The notes under the pieces: generated by a model
Databases searched by the model: none
The model's input: the letters and a program-made list of their open reading frames with translations, nothing else
What the model was told of the DNA's origin: nothing
Origin: Acinetobacter sp. Ver3
Lineage (GTDB): Bacteria; Pseudomonadota; Gammaproteobacteria; Pseudomonadales; Moraxellaceae
Direction of reading: 5' to 3'
DNA: 42,327 bases
NCBI RefSeq assembly: GCF_000632455.1
Contig: NZ_JFYL01000022.1
Span: forward strand, 1 to 42,327
In this document: piece after piece, positions 27,125 through 37,617 of the stretch
Numbering within the stretch: position 1 is the first letter of the stretch
Layout of the letters: each line of letters starts with the position of its first letter
Program-made: the position numbers and the translations under genes

Positions 27125-27897
27125 TTTTACATTTGTCTGATTTGCATTTTGGAACTGAGCAACAAGACTGTTTAGATGCAATTGCTCACTTTGTTGCAGA
27201 ACATTTGATCGAAGCTATTGTGGTCAGTGGTGATCTCACTCAAAGGGCAAGATTTTCACAGTTTTATCACTGCAAAAAATTTCTAGAAGAACTTAATGTT
27301 CCTTATATTGTGATTCCGGGTAATCACGATATTCCTTTGTTTCATTTATGGCGCAGATTTTTAAGTCCGTTTCATCGGTATAAGTTGTTTTTTGGTGAAA
27401 TGGAACAGACCTTAGAGACTGAGCATTTTTATATTATAGGAATCAATACAATTCATCCTAAGTATCATACGAAAGGTCGTATTACTGAGTTTCAAATTCA
27501 GGAAATTAATCAAAAAATGAAATTGGCTCCTCAAGATAAATTAAAAATTCTGCTTACGCATCAACCTTTCTATAGTGGTGATCATGGTATAAATATGTCT
27601 AAAGATCGTCCTAAAAATACTGAAAAAGCCCTAAAGACATGGGCAAGCTCAGGGTTGAATGCAATTCTACATGGTCATTTACATGTATCTGCTGTTTATG
27701 ATCTGAATAAGATTTTCCAACTTAATGCTCAACATCCAATATTGGATATTCATGCAGGTACCGCTACGTCACATCGTTTACATCATGACTTTTCAAATAG
27801 TTTTAATCTAATTGATGAAAAACTGAAGGTGCGTGAATATCGGTTTGATTCGAGATTCAAGAAATTTTATTTAGTTGCAAATCGGAATGAAGGCTAA
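27121..27897 (+). CDS. Calcineurin-like metallophosphoesterase
   Basis: 258 residues with all five metal-binding blocks in order: LSDLHFG (Asp7, His9), VSGDLTQ (Asp38), IPGNHD (Asn68, His69), LTHQPF and HGHLH. It resembles the CpdA/class III nucleotide phosphodiesterase group, but the substrate (cAMP, a phospholipid product or another) cannot be decided. It begins inside the stop of the lipid-kinase gene (4-bp overlap), and the two probably act on linked lipid metabolites. No terminator is obvious before the groES promoter. Confidence 0.88.
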   Translation: MILHLSDLHFGTEQQDCLDAIAHFVAEHLIEAIVVSGDLTQRARFSQFYHCKKFLEELNVPYIVIPGNHDIPLFHLWRRFLSPFHRYKLFFGEMEQTLETEHFYIIGINTIHPKYHTKGRITEFQIQEINQKMKLAPQDKLKILLTHQPFYSGDHGINMSKDRPKNTEKALKTWASSGLNAILHGHLHVSAVYDLNKIFQLNAQHPILDIHAGTATSHRLHHDFSNSFNLIDEKLKVREYRFDSRFKKFYLVANRNEG

Positions 27898-27951
27898 ATT
27901 ATAGAAATGTCTAAAAAAAATACAAAAAATTAAATTTTTTTTCATTTTCCC

Positions 27952-27977
27952 CTTGAAGCAATTTTTTCCATCCCCAC
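27952..27977 (+). promoter_or_regulatory. Sigma-32 (heat-shock) promoter of groESL
   Basis: CTTGAA (27952-27957), a 14-bp spacer and CCCCAC (27972-27977). This matches the RpoH consensus CTTGAA / CCCCAT with correct spacing. The transcript would start near 27985, about 80 nt before groES. Confidence 0.8.
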
Positions 27978-28066
27978 AAAAGTGACATCAAATAATTTTG
28001 GTGGTGATCTAAGGAAATTAAGATCACGACTATTAATCAAAAGACTTAGTCTGATGGAGTATTTTT

Positions 28067-28357
28067 ATGAGCAACATTCGTCCATTACATGACCGTGTAG
28101 TAATTCGTCGTGTTGAAGAAGAAACAAAAACAGCTGGCGGCATTTTATTGCCAGGTTCTGCTGCAGAAAAGCCTGCTCAAGGTGAAATTATTGCAGTTGG
28201 TAATGGTCAGATCACTGACAATGGCGTTCGCGCTTTAGATGTAAAAGTAGGTGACAAGGTATTGTTTGGTACTTATGCAGGAACAACTGTGAAAGTAGAT
28301 GGCGAAGAACTATTAATCATGAAAGAGTCAGATATTTTAGCTGTTTTAGAAGGCTAA
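28067..28357 (+). CDS. groES: Co-chaperonin GroES
   Basis: 96 residues, the heptameric lid of the GroEL chamber. It has the N-terminal [12 protein letters not shown] strand, the mobile loop [20 protein letters not shown] that docks on GroEL, and the closing [17 protein letters not shown] lies 7 bp before the ATG. It is followed 69 bp later by groEL in one transcript from a sigma-32-type promoter. Confidence 0.99.
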   Translation: MSNIRPLHDRVVIRRVEEETKTAGGILLPGSAAEKPAQGEIIAVGNGQITDNGVRALDVKVGDKVLFGTYAGTTVKVDGEELLIMKESDILAVLEG

Positions 28358-28411
28358 TTTATTCTTTTTAATACTACTCATTTAATCAATCAGATTTAGT
28401 AATTTTAATAA

Positions 28412-30061
<1,650 letters not shown>

Positions 30062-30076
30062 TTCATCCCACAGCCT

Positions 30077-30108
30077 AAAAAATCCCCGCATTAAGCGGGG
30101 ATTTTTTT
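30077..30108 (+). terminator. Terminator of groESL
   Basis: A 13-bp arm AAAAAATCCCCGC (30077-30089), loop ATTAA, and its complement, ending in seven T (30102-30108). Confidence 0.95.
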
Positions 30109-30210
30109 GTCATCTGTCTGATAAATATTTGAATACTATTGTAAATATTGAATAAAAGCCTAGTAGAGCGCTAATCTAAAGGAACATTAACACCATGATT
30201 GGGGGTGATG

Positions 30211-31380
30211 ATGTTAACTGTTCAAGAAAATCAAATCATAGAAGAAATTTATGAGGCTGCCTTAAAGCCACATCACTGGGAAAATGTTTTAAAACAGGTC
30301 GTGGAATTTACACAGAGTTCAACGGCGATCTTTACTTACTTTGATCAGCTTCGGCCCGAACAAAATTTTATTTACACTATTAATATCCCGATTGATGGAA
30401 TTCAAAATTATCAAACGTATAACTTAGATTTCGTAGACATGCGTATTCATGGTGAGTTAATGAATACCTATGGATTAGAGCATGCCTATCAAATTGATTG
30501 TCGATCATACGCTGAAACAGATAATGAGGATTTGAAAAGCTTTTATGAATATTGTTTAGTTCCTTCAAACATCTGTCATCTTAGTGGGGTATTGCTAGAG
30601 TATGGAAAATATAAATGGGGCGTACTTGCGGTACATCGACCATCAGTTGCAGTTGCTTATGAGGCTGCTGAATTACAAAGTTTAGAACGAATCGCTAAAC
30701 ACTTTAGAAGAGCAATTCAAATTCATCGACAAATTAAGCATCTTCAACATGATAGAAGTAATTACACCGAAATTTTAGATAAGTTGAATGTGGGTGTACT
30801 CATCATTCAATCTGATCTAGAAGTTAAATTTGTGAATCAGTATGCGAGGGATTGTTTGAATGATACGAGTATGATTGAAATAGATTTGCATAACAGATTA
30901 AAAATAATCGAGCCTTATAATACTCAATTAAAAAAATTAGTGCAGAGCACATTCAAAAAGAATGAGCGTTATTCATTAGAGAGGCATGATCAAGAACAAG
31001 TTGGGGGTGCAATGCAATTATACAGCGATGGACATCAATCAGCGTACTTAATCACAGTCTCACCACTTAAGGTGCTGTCAGCTTCAATGATCTTAGACAA
31101 TAATCAAATTGCATTATTCTTATCAAAAATGCAGGATCGAAAACGCTTGTCTAAAACATTACTGAAGTCAACATTCCAACTGACAGCTCGAGAAATTGAA
31201 ATTTGTCAGCATTTTATGGACGATCAGCATCTTGAAAATATTGCTTTGAAATGTGGGATTACGCTGAGTTCGCTGCGGACATATCTGAAAACGATTTATC
31301 AGAAGTTAGGATGCTCCTCACAAGCTGAAATGATGCGGATTTTGATCGAATTTATTGATGCTTTTCAGCACATTGAGTAA
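30211..31380 (+). CDS. LuxR-type helix-turn-helix transcriptional regulator
   Basis: 389 residues. A long N-terminal sensory part has an all-helical start and a PAS-like segment at about 190-280 (LNVGVLIIQSDLEVKFVNQYARDCL). The C-terminal LuxR/FixJ-type HTH lies in the last 65 residues (LTAREIEICQHFMDDQHLENIALKCGITLSSLRTYLKTIYQKLG). No response-regulator receiver or autoinducer-binding domain is recognisable, so the signal is unknown. The start is ambiguous among TTG 30199, ATG 30208 and ATG 30211; GGGGG (30201-30205) best serves 30211. It is a single gene, ended by a convergent hairpin. Confidence 0.8.
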   Translation: MLTVQENQIIEEIYEAALKPHHWENVLKQVVEFTQSSTAIFTYFDQLRPEQNFIYTINIPIDGIQNYQTYNLDFVDMRIHGELMNTYGLEHAYQIDCRSYAETDNEDLKSFYEYCLVPSNICHLSGVLLEYGKYKWGVLAVHRPSVAVAYEAAELQSLERIAKHFRRAIQIHRQIKHLQHDRSNYTEILDKLNVGVLIIQSDLEVKFVNQYARDCLNDTSMIEIDLHNRLKIIEPYNTQLKKLVQSTFKKNERYSLERHDQEQVGGAMQLYSDGHQSAYLITVSPLKVLSASMILDNNQIALFLSKMQDRKRLSKTLLKSTFQLTAREIEICQHFMDDQHLENIALKCGITLSSLRTYLKTIYQKLGCSSQAEMMRILIEFIDAFQHIE

Positions 31381-31410
31381 TCCCCCTTTAACGAAGATGT
31401 TGAAGGGGGA
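31381..31410. terminator. Hairpin between convergent regulator and lipoprotein genes
   Basis: TCCCCCTTTAAC (31381-31392) pairs with GTTGAAGGGGGA (31399-31410), with one wobble and loop GAAGAT. No strong T run follows on either side. Confidence 0.65.
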
Positions 31411-31415
31411 TAAAA

Positions 31416-32645
31416 TTAATTCATTCTGGTCAGTGTAAATGTGCCTTCATCTGCTACGGTAAAGCTTAAACTTTGAGTAGAGATTTGTAATGGTAAGCCT
31501 AAATGCGCGTCTGTATCGGATAATCCAGCACAACCATTTGTATCAATGCTGAGGGGCGTGGTAACAAAGAGCTTGTTGTCGCGTAATTGATAACGACCAT
31601 ACTCAATACCAGGGCCACCACAAGGTCCGTCATATGGATCTGGTTGATCATCGCCAATAGCATCTACCATAATGAAAGTGTTATTAGAATTAAATACGAA
31701 AATTTGTTTACCACTTGAGGACTGCCATGCGCCTACAATTCCACTATTATTTCGAGGAACTCGCGTAAACTCTGCACTTTCATCAGGATTTTGAGCTTCA
31801 GAAATCTTAAGTACAGAACCGTCAAAAGATAGTTTCATTGAACGCGATTCCCCATGATCGAGAAGTCCCCGATCTTCATTGGTATCAATCACAGGCGTAG
31901 TACTATTTATTGAAGAAGCGTATAAACTTCCACTTAGGGCATCTAGATTTATTTTGGCGTATTCCATGCCATTTGAAGAACTATTAGGCTCGTTCGGGAT
32001 TGGTTCACCGAGCATATATTCGCCATTCTCTCCAATAAATAACACAATTTCAGACTCATCATTTTTTGCATACCATACGCCTTGAATGTCTTTGAGCATT
32101 GAGCCGCTAAAATGTTCTTTAGCTTGCTCTTCACTGACTACTATATTGGAGGCAATTTCAGGAATATTGATAATTTGACCTTGAAGTCGCTCTCTAAAAT
32201 CACTTGTCGTGTTGCTGAAATCAATCGCTGAAGGCGAGAGAGTTGAAACATCATCTGGGATTTGTATGGTCTCTTTATCCTCATCGATATCCAATGATTG
32301 TAAAAAAATCAGTAGATTGATAATTCTCTTGTTACGTTCATCTGTATTTAAATCTTCATCCACGAGTTCATTCGGTGTCACACGAGCTAAGCCTTGTACA
32401 GTACCAATTTCGATATCACCAATTTTAAATGTAATGACATCTCCATCTTGATATTCAAATTCCCCATTTGCATTGGTTTTCTTCGCATTGTCATTATTGC
32501 CATTCACGATATACGTCGCACCTGCTACTGGGCTGTCAGTAAGTATTCCTATTTTAATCTGATCATCATTTTTTGCGGATTTATCCGAACCACCACAAGC
32601 TGCTAAATAGGTGCTGAGCGCCAGTGTTAGAAGAGCTTTTTTCAT
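31416..32645 (-). CDS. Large surface lipoprotein of unknown function
   Basis: 409 residues. Lipoprotein signal MKKALLTLALSTYLAAC (Cys17) is followed by Gly-Gly-Ser, which favours outer-membrane sorting. Residues about 30-90 form a carboxypeptidase-regulatory-like/adhesin-type repeat (DSPVAGATYIV, NGEFEYQDGDVITFKIGDIE), and a long acidic region follows. The C-terminal half (about 190-409) has beta-strand repeats including IQGVWYAKND and IVGAWQSSSGKQIFVF, two lipocalin-like 'G-x-W' modules. The frame extends to 32738, but ATG 32645 has GGGGG 5 bp upstream and begins the signal. The function is not known. Confidence 0.75.
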   Translation of the reverse strand: MKKALLTLALSTYLAACGGSDKSAKNDDQIKIGILTDSPVAGATYIVNGNNDNAKKTNANGEFEYQDGDVITFKIGDIEIGTVQGLARVTPNELVDEDLNTDERNKRIINLLIFLQSLDIDEDKETIQIPDDVSTLSPSAIDFSNTTSDFRERLQGQIINIPEIASNIVVSEEQAKEHFSGSMLKDIQGVWYAKNDESEIVLFIGENGEYMLGEPIPNEPNSSSNGMEYAKINLDALSGSLYASSINSTTPVIDTNEDRGLLDHGESRSMKLSFDGSVLKISEAQNPDESAEFTRVPRNNSGIVGAWQSSSGKQIFVFNSNNTFIMVDAIGDDQPDPYDGPCGGPGIEYGRYQLRDNKLFVTTPLSIDTNGCAGLSDTDAHLGLPLQISTQSLSFTVADEGTFTLTRMN

Positions 32646-32848
32646 CATTTCCCCCAAATCATTCGTATTTTTGTACCTCGAATATAGTTTTAAAAAATTG
32701 AATATGACTATCCTCAAATTGGGAGGGGGTGATGGCATTAATGCTGCGTAATTTTAGAAGTTTTTTACTTTTGAGAAATTGCGCATATTTTTTTCATAAG
32801 GATCAGATAAGCGGTTCAAGATAAAGGCTTCATATTTTCTTCTTAATT

Positions 32849-32864
32849 CGATCAATGTTGATCG
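32849..32864. promoter_or_regulatory. Palindrome before the RND permease gene, candidate operator
   Basis: CGATCAA-TG-TTGATCG: 7-bp arms with a 2-bp centre, about 110 bp upstream of the permease start. No regulator gene lies beside it. Confidence 0.4.
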
Positions 32865-32973
32865 TTTCTGTTATTAGTTCTTGTTTTTTTATTCATAGTC
32901 ACTGAATATCAATTAAATTTTTATATATTTTAATGAAAACACTTTCTAGAATTCTTTTGACGGCTTAACGACT

Positions 32974-35900
32974 ATGTTATCTAAGTTCTTTATTGAACGA
33001 CCTATTTTTGCTGGCGTACTTGCGATTATTGTCATGGCAATTGGTATATTTGCGGTGATGAGCTTACCGGTAGAACGCTATCCTGATATTGCTCCGCCAA
33101 GAATTACTGTATCAGCAACTTACACAGGAGCTGATGCCGAAACAGTTGAGGAAAGTGTCACACAGGTCATAGAACAACAAATTAAAGGAATTGATAACTT
33201 ACTTTATTTTAGCTCTACCAGTAATGCATCTGGAAATAGTCGAATTAGTTTAAGTTTTGAAAATGGAACTGATCCAGACACAGCACAAGTCCAAGTTCAA
33301 AATAGCATTAATGGCGTGATCAATCGTTTGCCTGAAGATGTGCAGCGTCAAGGGGTCAATGTTTATAAATCCTTAGGTGACACCTTTATGGTGGTGGGGT
33401 TATATGACACTACGAACCAAAGTAACAATATTGCGTTGTCAGATTATTTGGCTGATCACATTGAACCAGAAATTGCGCGTGTAGAAGGTGTTGGTGAGGT
33501 TGATGTCTTTGGTTCTCAATATGCCATGCGTATTTGGTTAGATCCGAATTTACTAAAACAATATCAGTTGATGCCTAGTGATATTCGTGCTGCAATTGAA
33601 GCACAAAATACACAAGTTGCTGCAGGTGGAATCGGAGATTTACCGACAGTAGCAGACCAGTATCTTAATGCAAAAGTTACCGCTGGATCACGACTAAGAA
33701 CAGTCGATGAATTTAAAAATATCATTGTCAAAGCGACCCCTGATGGAAGTTTTATTTATTTAAAAGATGTAGCACGCGTTGAGTTAGGTGCTGAAAATTA
33801 TCAAGCTTTTAATACCATTAATGGATCACCTTCAGCAGGCTTGGCTGTTTCAATGTCATCTGGTGCAAATGCTCTTGCAACCTCAGCTAAAATTAAAGAA
33901 GTCCTTGAGGACATTAAGAAAAAACTTCCTGAAGGCTATCAAATTGTCTACCCACGAGATAACACGCCGTTTGTTCAAGAGTCCATTAAAGAAGTTGTAA
34001 AGACCTTAGTTGAAGCCATTATCTTGGTCGTGTTGGTCATGTTTATCTTTTTACAAAGCTGGCGCGCAACACTTATTCCAACGGTCACGGTTCCAATTGT
34101 TATTTTGGGCACTTTTGCCGTCTTATTTGCGCTCGGAATGACCATCAATACATTGACACTTTTTGCATTAGTTCTTGCGATTGGATTACTTGTAGATGAT
34201 GCAATTGTGGTGGTCGAAAATGTCGAACGTTTGATGCATGAAAAGGGGCTATCTGCAAAGCAAGCGTCTATCTTATCTATGCAAGAGATGACGGGGGCTT
34301 TAATTGGAATTACAGTGGTGCTAACTGCAGTATTTATTCCGATGGCTTTTTTTACAGGATCGACAGGAGTTATATACCGTCAGTTTTCAATTACCTTGAT
34401 TGCAGCCATGTCACTGTCATTGTTGGTCGCGTTAATTCTCACACCAGCATTGTGTGCGATTATTCTTAAACCCAAACAAAAAGAAGCAAAATGGGCGAAA
34501 TGGTTTAACGCAAAAATGGAATCATTACGATTGCATTATCTAAAGTGGGTTGAAAAAAGCCTGTCACTAAAATGGATCGTTTTAACCAGTTTTGCTGGGT
34601 TAATTGTGATTTTTGCTTTGTTTTATAAGTCGCTTCCAACCAGCTTTATTCCAAGTGAAGATCAAGGTTTTATCAGTGTCCAATTCAGTTTACCTGAAGG
34701 CGCACCTATGACAGAAAGTCAGCTTGTTGGTGAAAGTATTCGAGAGTATTTTCTTGAACAAGAAAAACAGAATGTTAGGTTGGTTCAAATTCGTTATGGA
34801 CGAAATTTTTCAGGAACGGGTCAAAATTTAGGAACAGGATTTGTAGCATTACATCATTGGGATGATCGTCCGGGCGAGGCAAACTCTGCACAAGCCATTC
34901 GTGAACGAGCGATGGAGTTCTTTAGAAAAGACAGTCGCGCTCGGATTATGGTGAGCTTACCAGGTTCTGTAAGTGGTCTTGGCGATACCAACGGTATCGA
35001 GTTTTGGCTGCAAGATTTAAATGGACAAGGACGACAGTATTTAGAAGATCAATTTCAAGCGCTAGAGCGACAGGCAATCAACTTCACAACTTTTGAAAAT
35101 TTGGGCAAACGCTCTAATCCAGATAAAGCCAAATTGAAAGTGAATATCAATCAAAAATTAGTGATGGCGAATGGTCTTTCACAATCTGCGATTAATAGCA
35201 CTTTGGCTGCAGCTTGGGGTGGTTCCTATGTGAACGACTTTATTGATCGCGGACGTATTAAACGCGTCATGATGCAGGGTGATGCCGAGTATCGTTCAAA
35301 GCCTGAAGATCTCAATTTATGGTCTGTACGAAACAATCAAAATCAAATGATTTCATTTGGTAATTTTGCCACTGTGGATTGGGATGGAGGCCCTGATGTG
35401 GTGACTCGTTTCCAAGGTTATTCCGCGCTACAAATGGAAGCTGACACTGCAAAAAATGTGAGCAGTGGTGCTGCAATGCGTGATATCAAGTCTATGGTTG
35501 ATCAATTGGACGGGGTTGGGCTAGCGTGGAGTGGATTATCGTTTCAAGAGCAACAATCGAGTACACAAGCCATTTGGCTTTATCTCATCTCTGTTGGCTT
35601 TATCTTTCTATGTTTAGCTGCCTTATATGAAAGTTGGTCGATACCTTCTGTTGTGATTGCTGCTATTCCATTGGGTATTGGCGGTAATATTATTTTTAGT
35701 TGGTTGGTCGGATTTCCAAACGATATCTACTTCCAAATTGCGTTACTTACGACGATTGGGTTGTCATGTAAAAATGCCATCTTAATTGTTGAATTTGCGG
35801 CAATCGCTCAGGAGCGTGGAGCTAACGCGATTGCTGCTGCTTTACAAGGTGCAAGTTTGCGCTTACGTCCAATTATAATGACCTCGCTTGCTTTTGGTGC

Positions 35901-36081
35901 AGGGGTTATACCTTTGGTATTTGCTTCAGGTGCTGGTGCTGCCAGTCGTCAAGAAATTGGTGTAAGTGTCCTTGGTGGGGTAATTTTCGGCACAATTTTA
36001 GTTCTAGTCTTTATTCCCTTTATGTTTGTTATCGTTCGGAATATTTTCAAATATAAATCAAAATCAGCATCTGAAACTTAA
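32974..36081 (+). CDS. RND-family (HAE1-type) multidrug efflux permease, no adjacent partner genes
   Basis: 1035 residues with the AcrB-type layout: MLSKFFIERPIFAGVLAIIV start (TM1), first periplasmic porter loop (about 30-335), TM2-6, second loop (about 555-860) and TM8-12. The proton-relay residues are present: Asp408/Asp409 in LAIGLLVDDAIVVVEN (TM4) and the Lys in GLSCKNAILIVEFA (TM10). It exports drugs or toxic solutes using the proton gradient in a tripartite pump. No membrane-fusion protein or outer-membrane channel flanks it, unlike adeABC-, adeFGH- and adeIJK-type loci, so it must borrow partners. The substrate is unknown. No clear Shine-Dalgarno is seen. Confidence 0.93.
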   Translation: MLSKFFIERPIFAGVLAIIVMAIGIFAVMSLPVERYPDIAPPRITVSATYTGADAETVEESVTQVIEQQIKGIDNLLYFSSTSNASGNSRISLSFENGTDPDTAQVQVQNSINGVINRLPEDVQRQGVNVYKSLGDTFMVVGLYDTTNQSNNIALSDYLADHIEPEIARVEGVGEVDVFGSQYAMRIWLDPNLLKQYQLMPSDIRAAIEAQNTQVAAGGIGDLPTVADQYLNAKVTAGSRLRTVDEFKNIIVKATPDGSFIYLKDVARVELGAENYQAFNTINGSPSAGLAVSMSSGANALATSAKIKEVLEDIKKKLPEGYQIVYPRDNTPFVQESIKEVVKTLVEAIILVVLVMFIFLQSWRATLIPTVTVPIVILGTFAVLFALGMTINTLTLFALVLAIGLLVDDAIVVVENVERLMHEKGLSAKQASILSMQEMTGALIGITVVLTAVFIPMAFFTGSTGVIYRQFSITLIAAMSLSLLVALILTPALCAIILKPKQKEAKWAKWFNAKMESLRLHYLKWVEKSLSLKWIVLTSFAGLIVIFALFYKSLPTSFIPSEDQGFISVQFSLPEGAPMTESQLVGESIREYFLEQEKQNVRLVQIRYGRNFSGTGQNLGTGFVALHHWDDRPGEANSAQAIRERAMEFFRKDSRARIMVSLPGSVSGLGDTNGIEFWLQDLNGQGRQYLEDQFQALERQAINFTTFENLGKRSNPDKAKLKVNINQKLVMANGLSQSAINSTLAAAWGGSYVNDFIDRGRIKRVMMQGDAEYRSKPEDLNLWSVRNNQNQMISFGNFATVDWDGGPDVVTRFQGYSALQMEADTAKNVSSGAAMRDIKSMVDQLDGVGLAWSGLSFQEQQSSTQAIWLYLISVGFIFLCLAALYESWSIPSVVIAAIPLGIGGNIIFSWLVGFPNDIYFQIALLTTIGLSCKNAILIVEFAAIAQERGANAIAAALQGASLRLRPIIMTSLAFGAGVIPLVFASGAGAASRQEIGVSVLGGVIFGTILVLVFIPFMFVIVRNIFKYKSKSASET

Positions 36082-36089
36082 TATGGTAT

Positions 36090-36117
36090 CCGCAGTACAG
36101 CGAGTATGGTACTGCGG
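36090..36117 (+). terminator. Hairpin after the RND permease gene
   Basis: CCGCAGTAC (36090-36098) pairs perfectly with GTACTGCGG (36109-36117) around a 10-base loop. It is followed by TTGATTT, a weak T tract. Confidence 0.6.
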
Positions 36118-36230
36118 TTGATTTAATCCATTTTTAAATATCAGTTTTTGACAAGATCAATACGCACTAACATTTTCAATTAGTGTTAGCATGCCTTGCG
36201 TAATTCTAAACGATAATAAATGAAGCGATT

Positions 36231-37577
36231 ATGGATCAAATTAAACAAGATCATAAAATTGAAGCATTACAACAAGCATTGATCAATTCTGATGTCGCTC
36301 AGATTGATCATATTGCGGATACGATTAATCCTGCAGATTTGGCTTTGTTTTTACAGCAATTAGAAATTGATCAACAAATACAACTTATCCACCATTTAGA
36401 AAACGCAGCATATGTATTTGAATTTCTGCCACTCAATCATCAAGTACAGTTGGTTAAAAAAATGGACGGTAAAAGTACAGTCCAGTTAATTGGTTCAATG
36501 CATTCAGATGCTCGAACTGATTTGTACAAAGCTTTACCGGATCAAATAAAAACATTTGTTTTTGCGAATTTAGATCGAGAAACAAAGCAGCAAGTTCAAT
36601 CTTTGGCACTGTATGCTGAGGAAACAGCTGGTGCGATCATGACATCTGATTATGTCACTTTGCCATCAGACATCTCAATGCAACAAGCTTTAGAGATTTT
36701 GCGCCATTCCGCCAAAGATACTGAAACCTTATATCTGATCTATATTACCAATCAATTTCAGAAACTTGAGGGTGTAATTTCTCTTCGAGAAATTGTGCAA
36801 GCACCTTTGGATAAAACGGTACAAGAAGTCATGACCACTGAGGTCATTTACGGACGGGTGGATGAAGATCAGGAATCAGTGGCAAAAAAATTAAGCCACT
36901 ATGATTTTATCGCCTTACCCATTTTAGATCATGATGATCATCTACTCGGTATCGTCACTTATGATGATGCTATGGATGTATTCCAAGAAGAATTTACCGA
37001 AGACTTTTTGAAAAGTGGGGCGGTAGAGCTTAAAGAAAATATCAGTATTCGTTCAGCACCAATATTATTGTTATTTAGACAACGTGTTTTTTGGCTAGTA
37101 TTTCTGGTCTTTGGCAGCCTACTTTCGAGTATTGGGATCGCCCATTATGAAGACATCATTGCTGCGCATATTGTTTTGGTTTTCTTTTTACCGCTATTGG
37201 TTGGGAGTGGTGGTAACGCAGGCTCCCAATCTGCAACCTTGATGGTTCGAGCAATCGCAACTGGGGATGTAAAAACAAAGGATTGGCTTGTGTTGATTGG
37301 TCGTGAAGCGATGGTTGCTCTATGTTTGGGTGCAACGATGGCTGCAGCTGTTTCAATTCTTGGCTATATCCGTGGAGATATGATGGTCGCTTTAGTGCTT
37401 GCGATCAGTATGATGGGTATTGTCATGATGGGCTGTCTGATCGGGATGAGTTTACCATTTGTACTCAATAAATTAGGACTCGATCCTGCAAGCGCATCTG
37501 CGCCCTTGGTCACTTCAATATGTGATGCAACTGGTGTATTGGTCTATTTATTTATTGCTTCACAACTCTTATTCTAA
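36231..37577 (+). CDS. mgtE: Magnesium transporter MgtE
   Basis: 448 residues. The cytosolic N domain (about 10-125) is built of helical repeats such as LALFLQQLEIDQQIQLIHHL. A CBS-domain pair (about 135-255; VMTTEVIYGRVDEDQ, YDFIALPILDHDDHLLGIVTYDDAMDV) gates the channel by binding Mg2+. Five membrane helices (about 285-448) contain the pore motif GSGGNAGSQSATLMVR. It is an inner-membrane, Mg2+-gated Mg2+ channel. No M-box riboswitch fits the 149-bp upstream gap. The next gene begins 40 bp downstream on the same strand. Confidence 0.96.
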   Translation: MDQIKQDHKIEALQQALINSDVAQIDHIADTINPADLALFLQQLEIDQQIQLIHHLENAAYVFEFLPLNHQVQLVKKMDGKSTVQLIGSMHSDARTDLYKALPDQIKTFVFANLDRETKQQVQSLALYAEETAGAIMTSDYVTLPSDISMQQALEILRHSAKDTETLYLIYITNQFQKLEGVISLREIVQAPLDKTVQEVMTTEVIYGRVDEDQESVAKKLSHYDFIALPILDHDDHLLGIVTYDDAMDVFQEEFTEDFLKSGAVELKENISIRSAPILLLFRQRVFWLVFLVFGSLLSSIGIAHYEDIIAAHIVLVFFLPLLVGSGGNAGSQSATLMVRAIATGDVKTKDWLVLIGREAMVALCLGATMAAAVSILGYIRGDMMVALVLAISMMGIVMMGCLIGMSLPFVLNKLGLDPASASAPLVTSICDATGVLVYLFIASQLLF

Positions 37578-37617
37578 GGCTATGACTGATGGAGTATCTT
37601 TGCAGGATGTTGCTTAA

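Noticed and set aside
30195..30254. Tiny frame from ATG 30195 overlapping the LuxR-type regulator start
   Set aside because: AAGGA is too far upstream, and the 19-residue product has no features; most likely chance overlap with an ambiguous start.
30211..31380. Quorum-sensing receptor
   Set aside because: No autoinducer-binding domain pattern and no LuxI-type synthase nearby; only the DNA-binding domain is of LuxR type.
32739..32973. SoxR-type box before the RND permease, as proposed for some stand-alone pumps
   Set aside because: No CCTCAAG-type dyad was found; the only palindrome is CGATCAA-N2-TTGATCG.
36082..36230. M-box magnesium riboswitch upstream of mgtE
   Set aside because: The 149-bp gap is largely taken by the terminator-like hairpin of the preceding gene, and no M-box pattern was seen.
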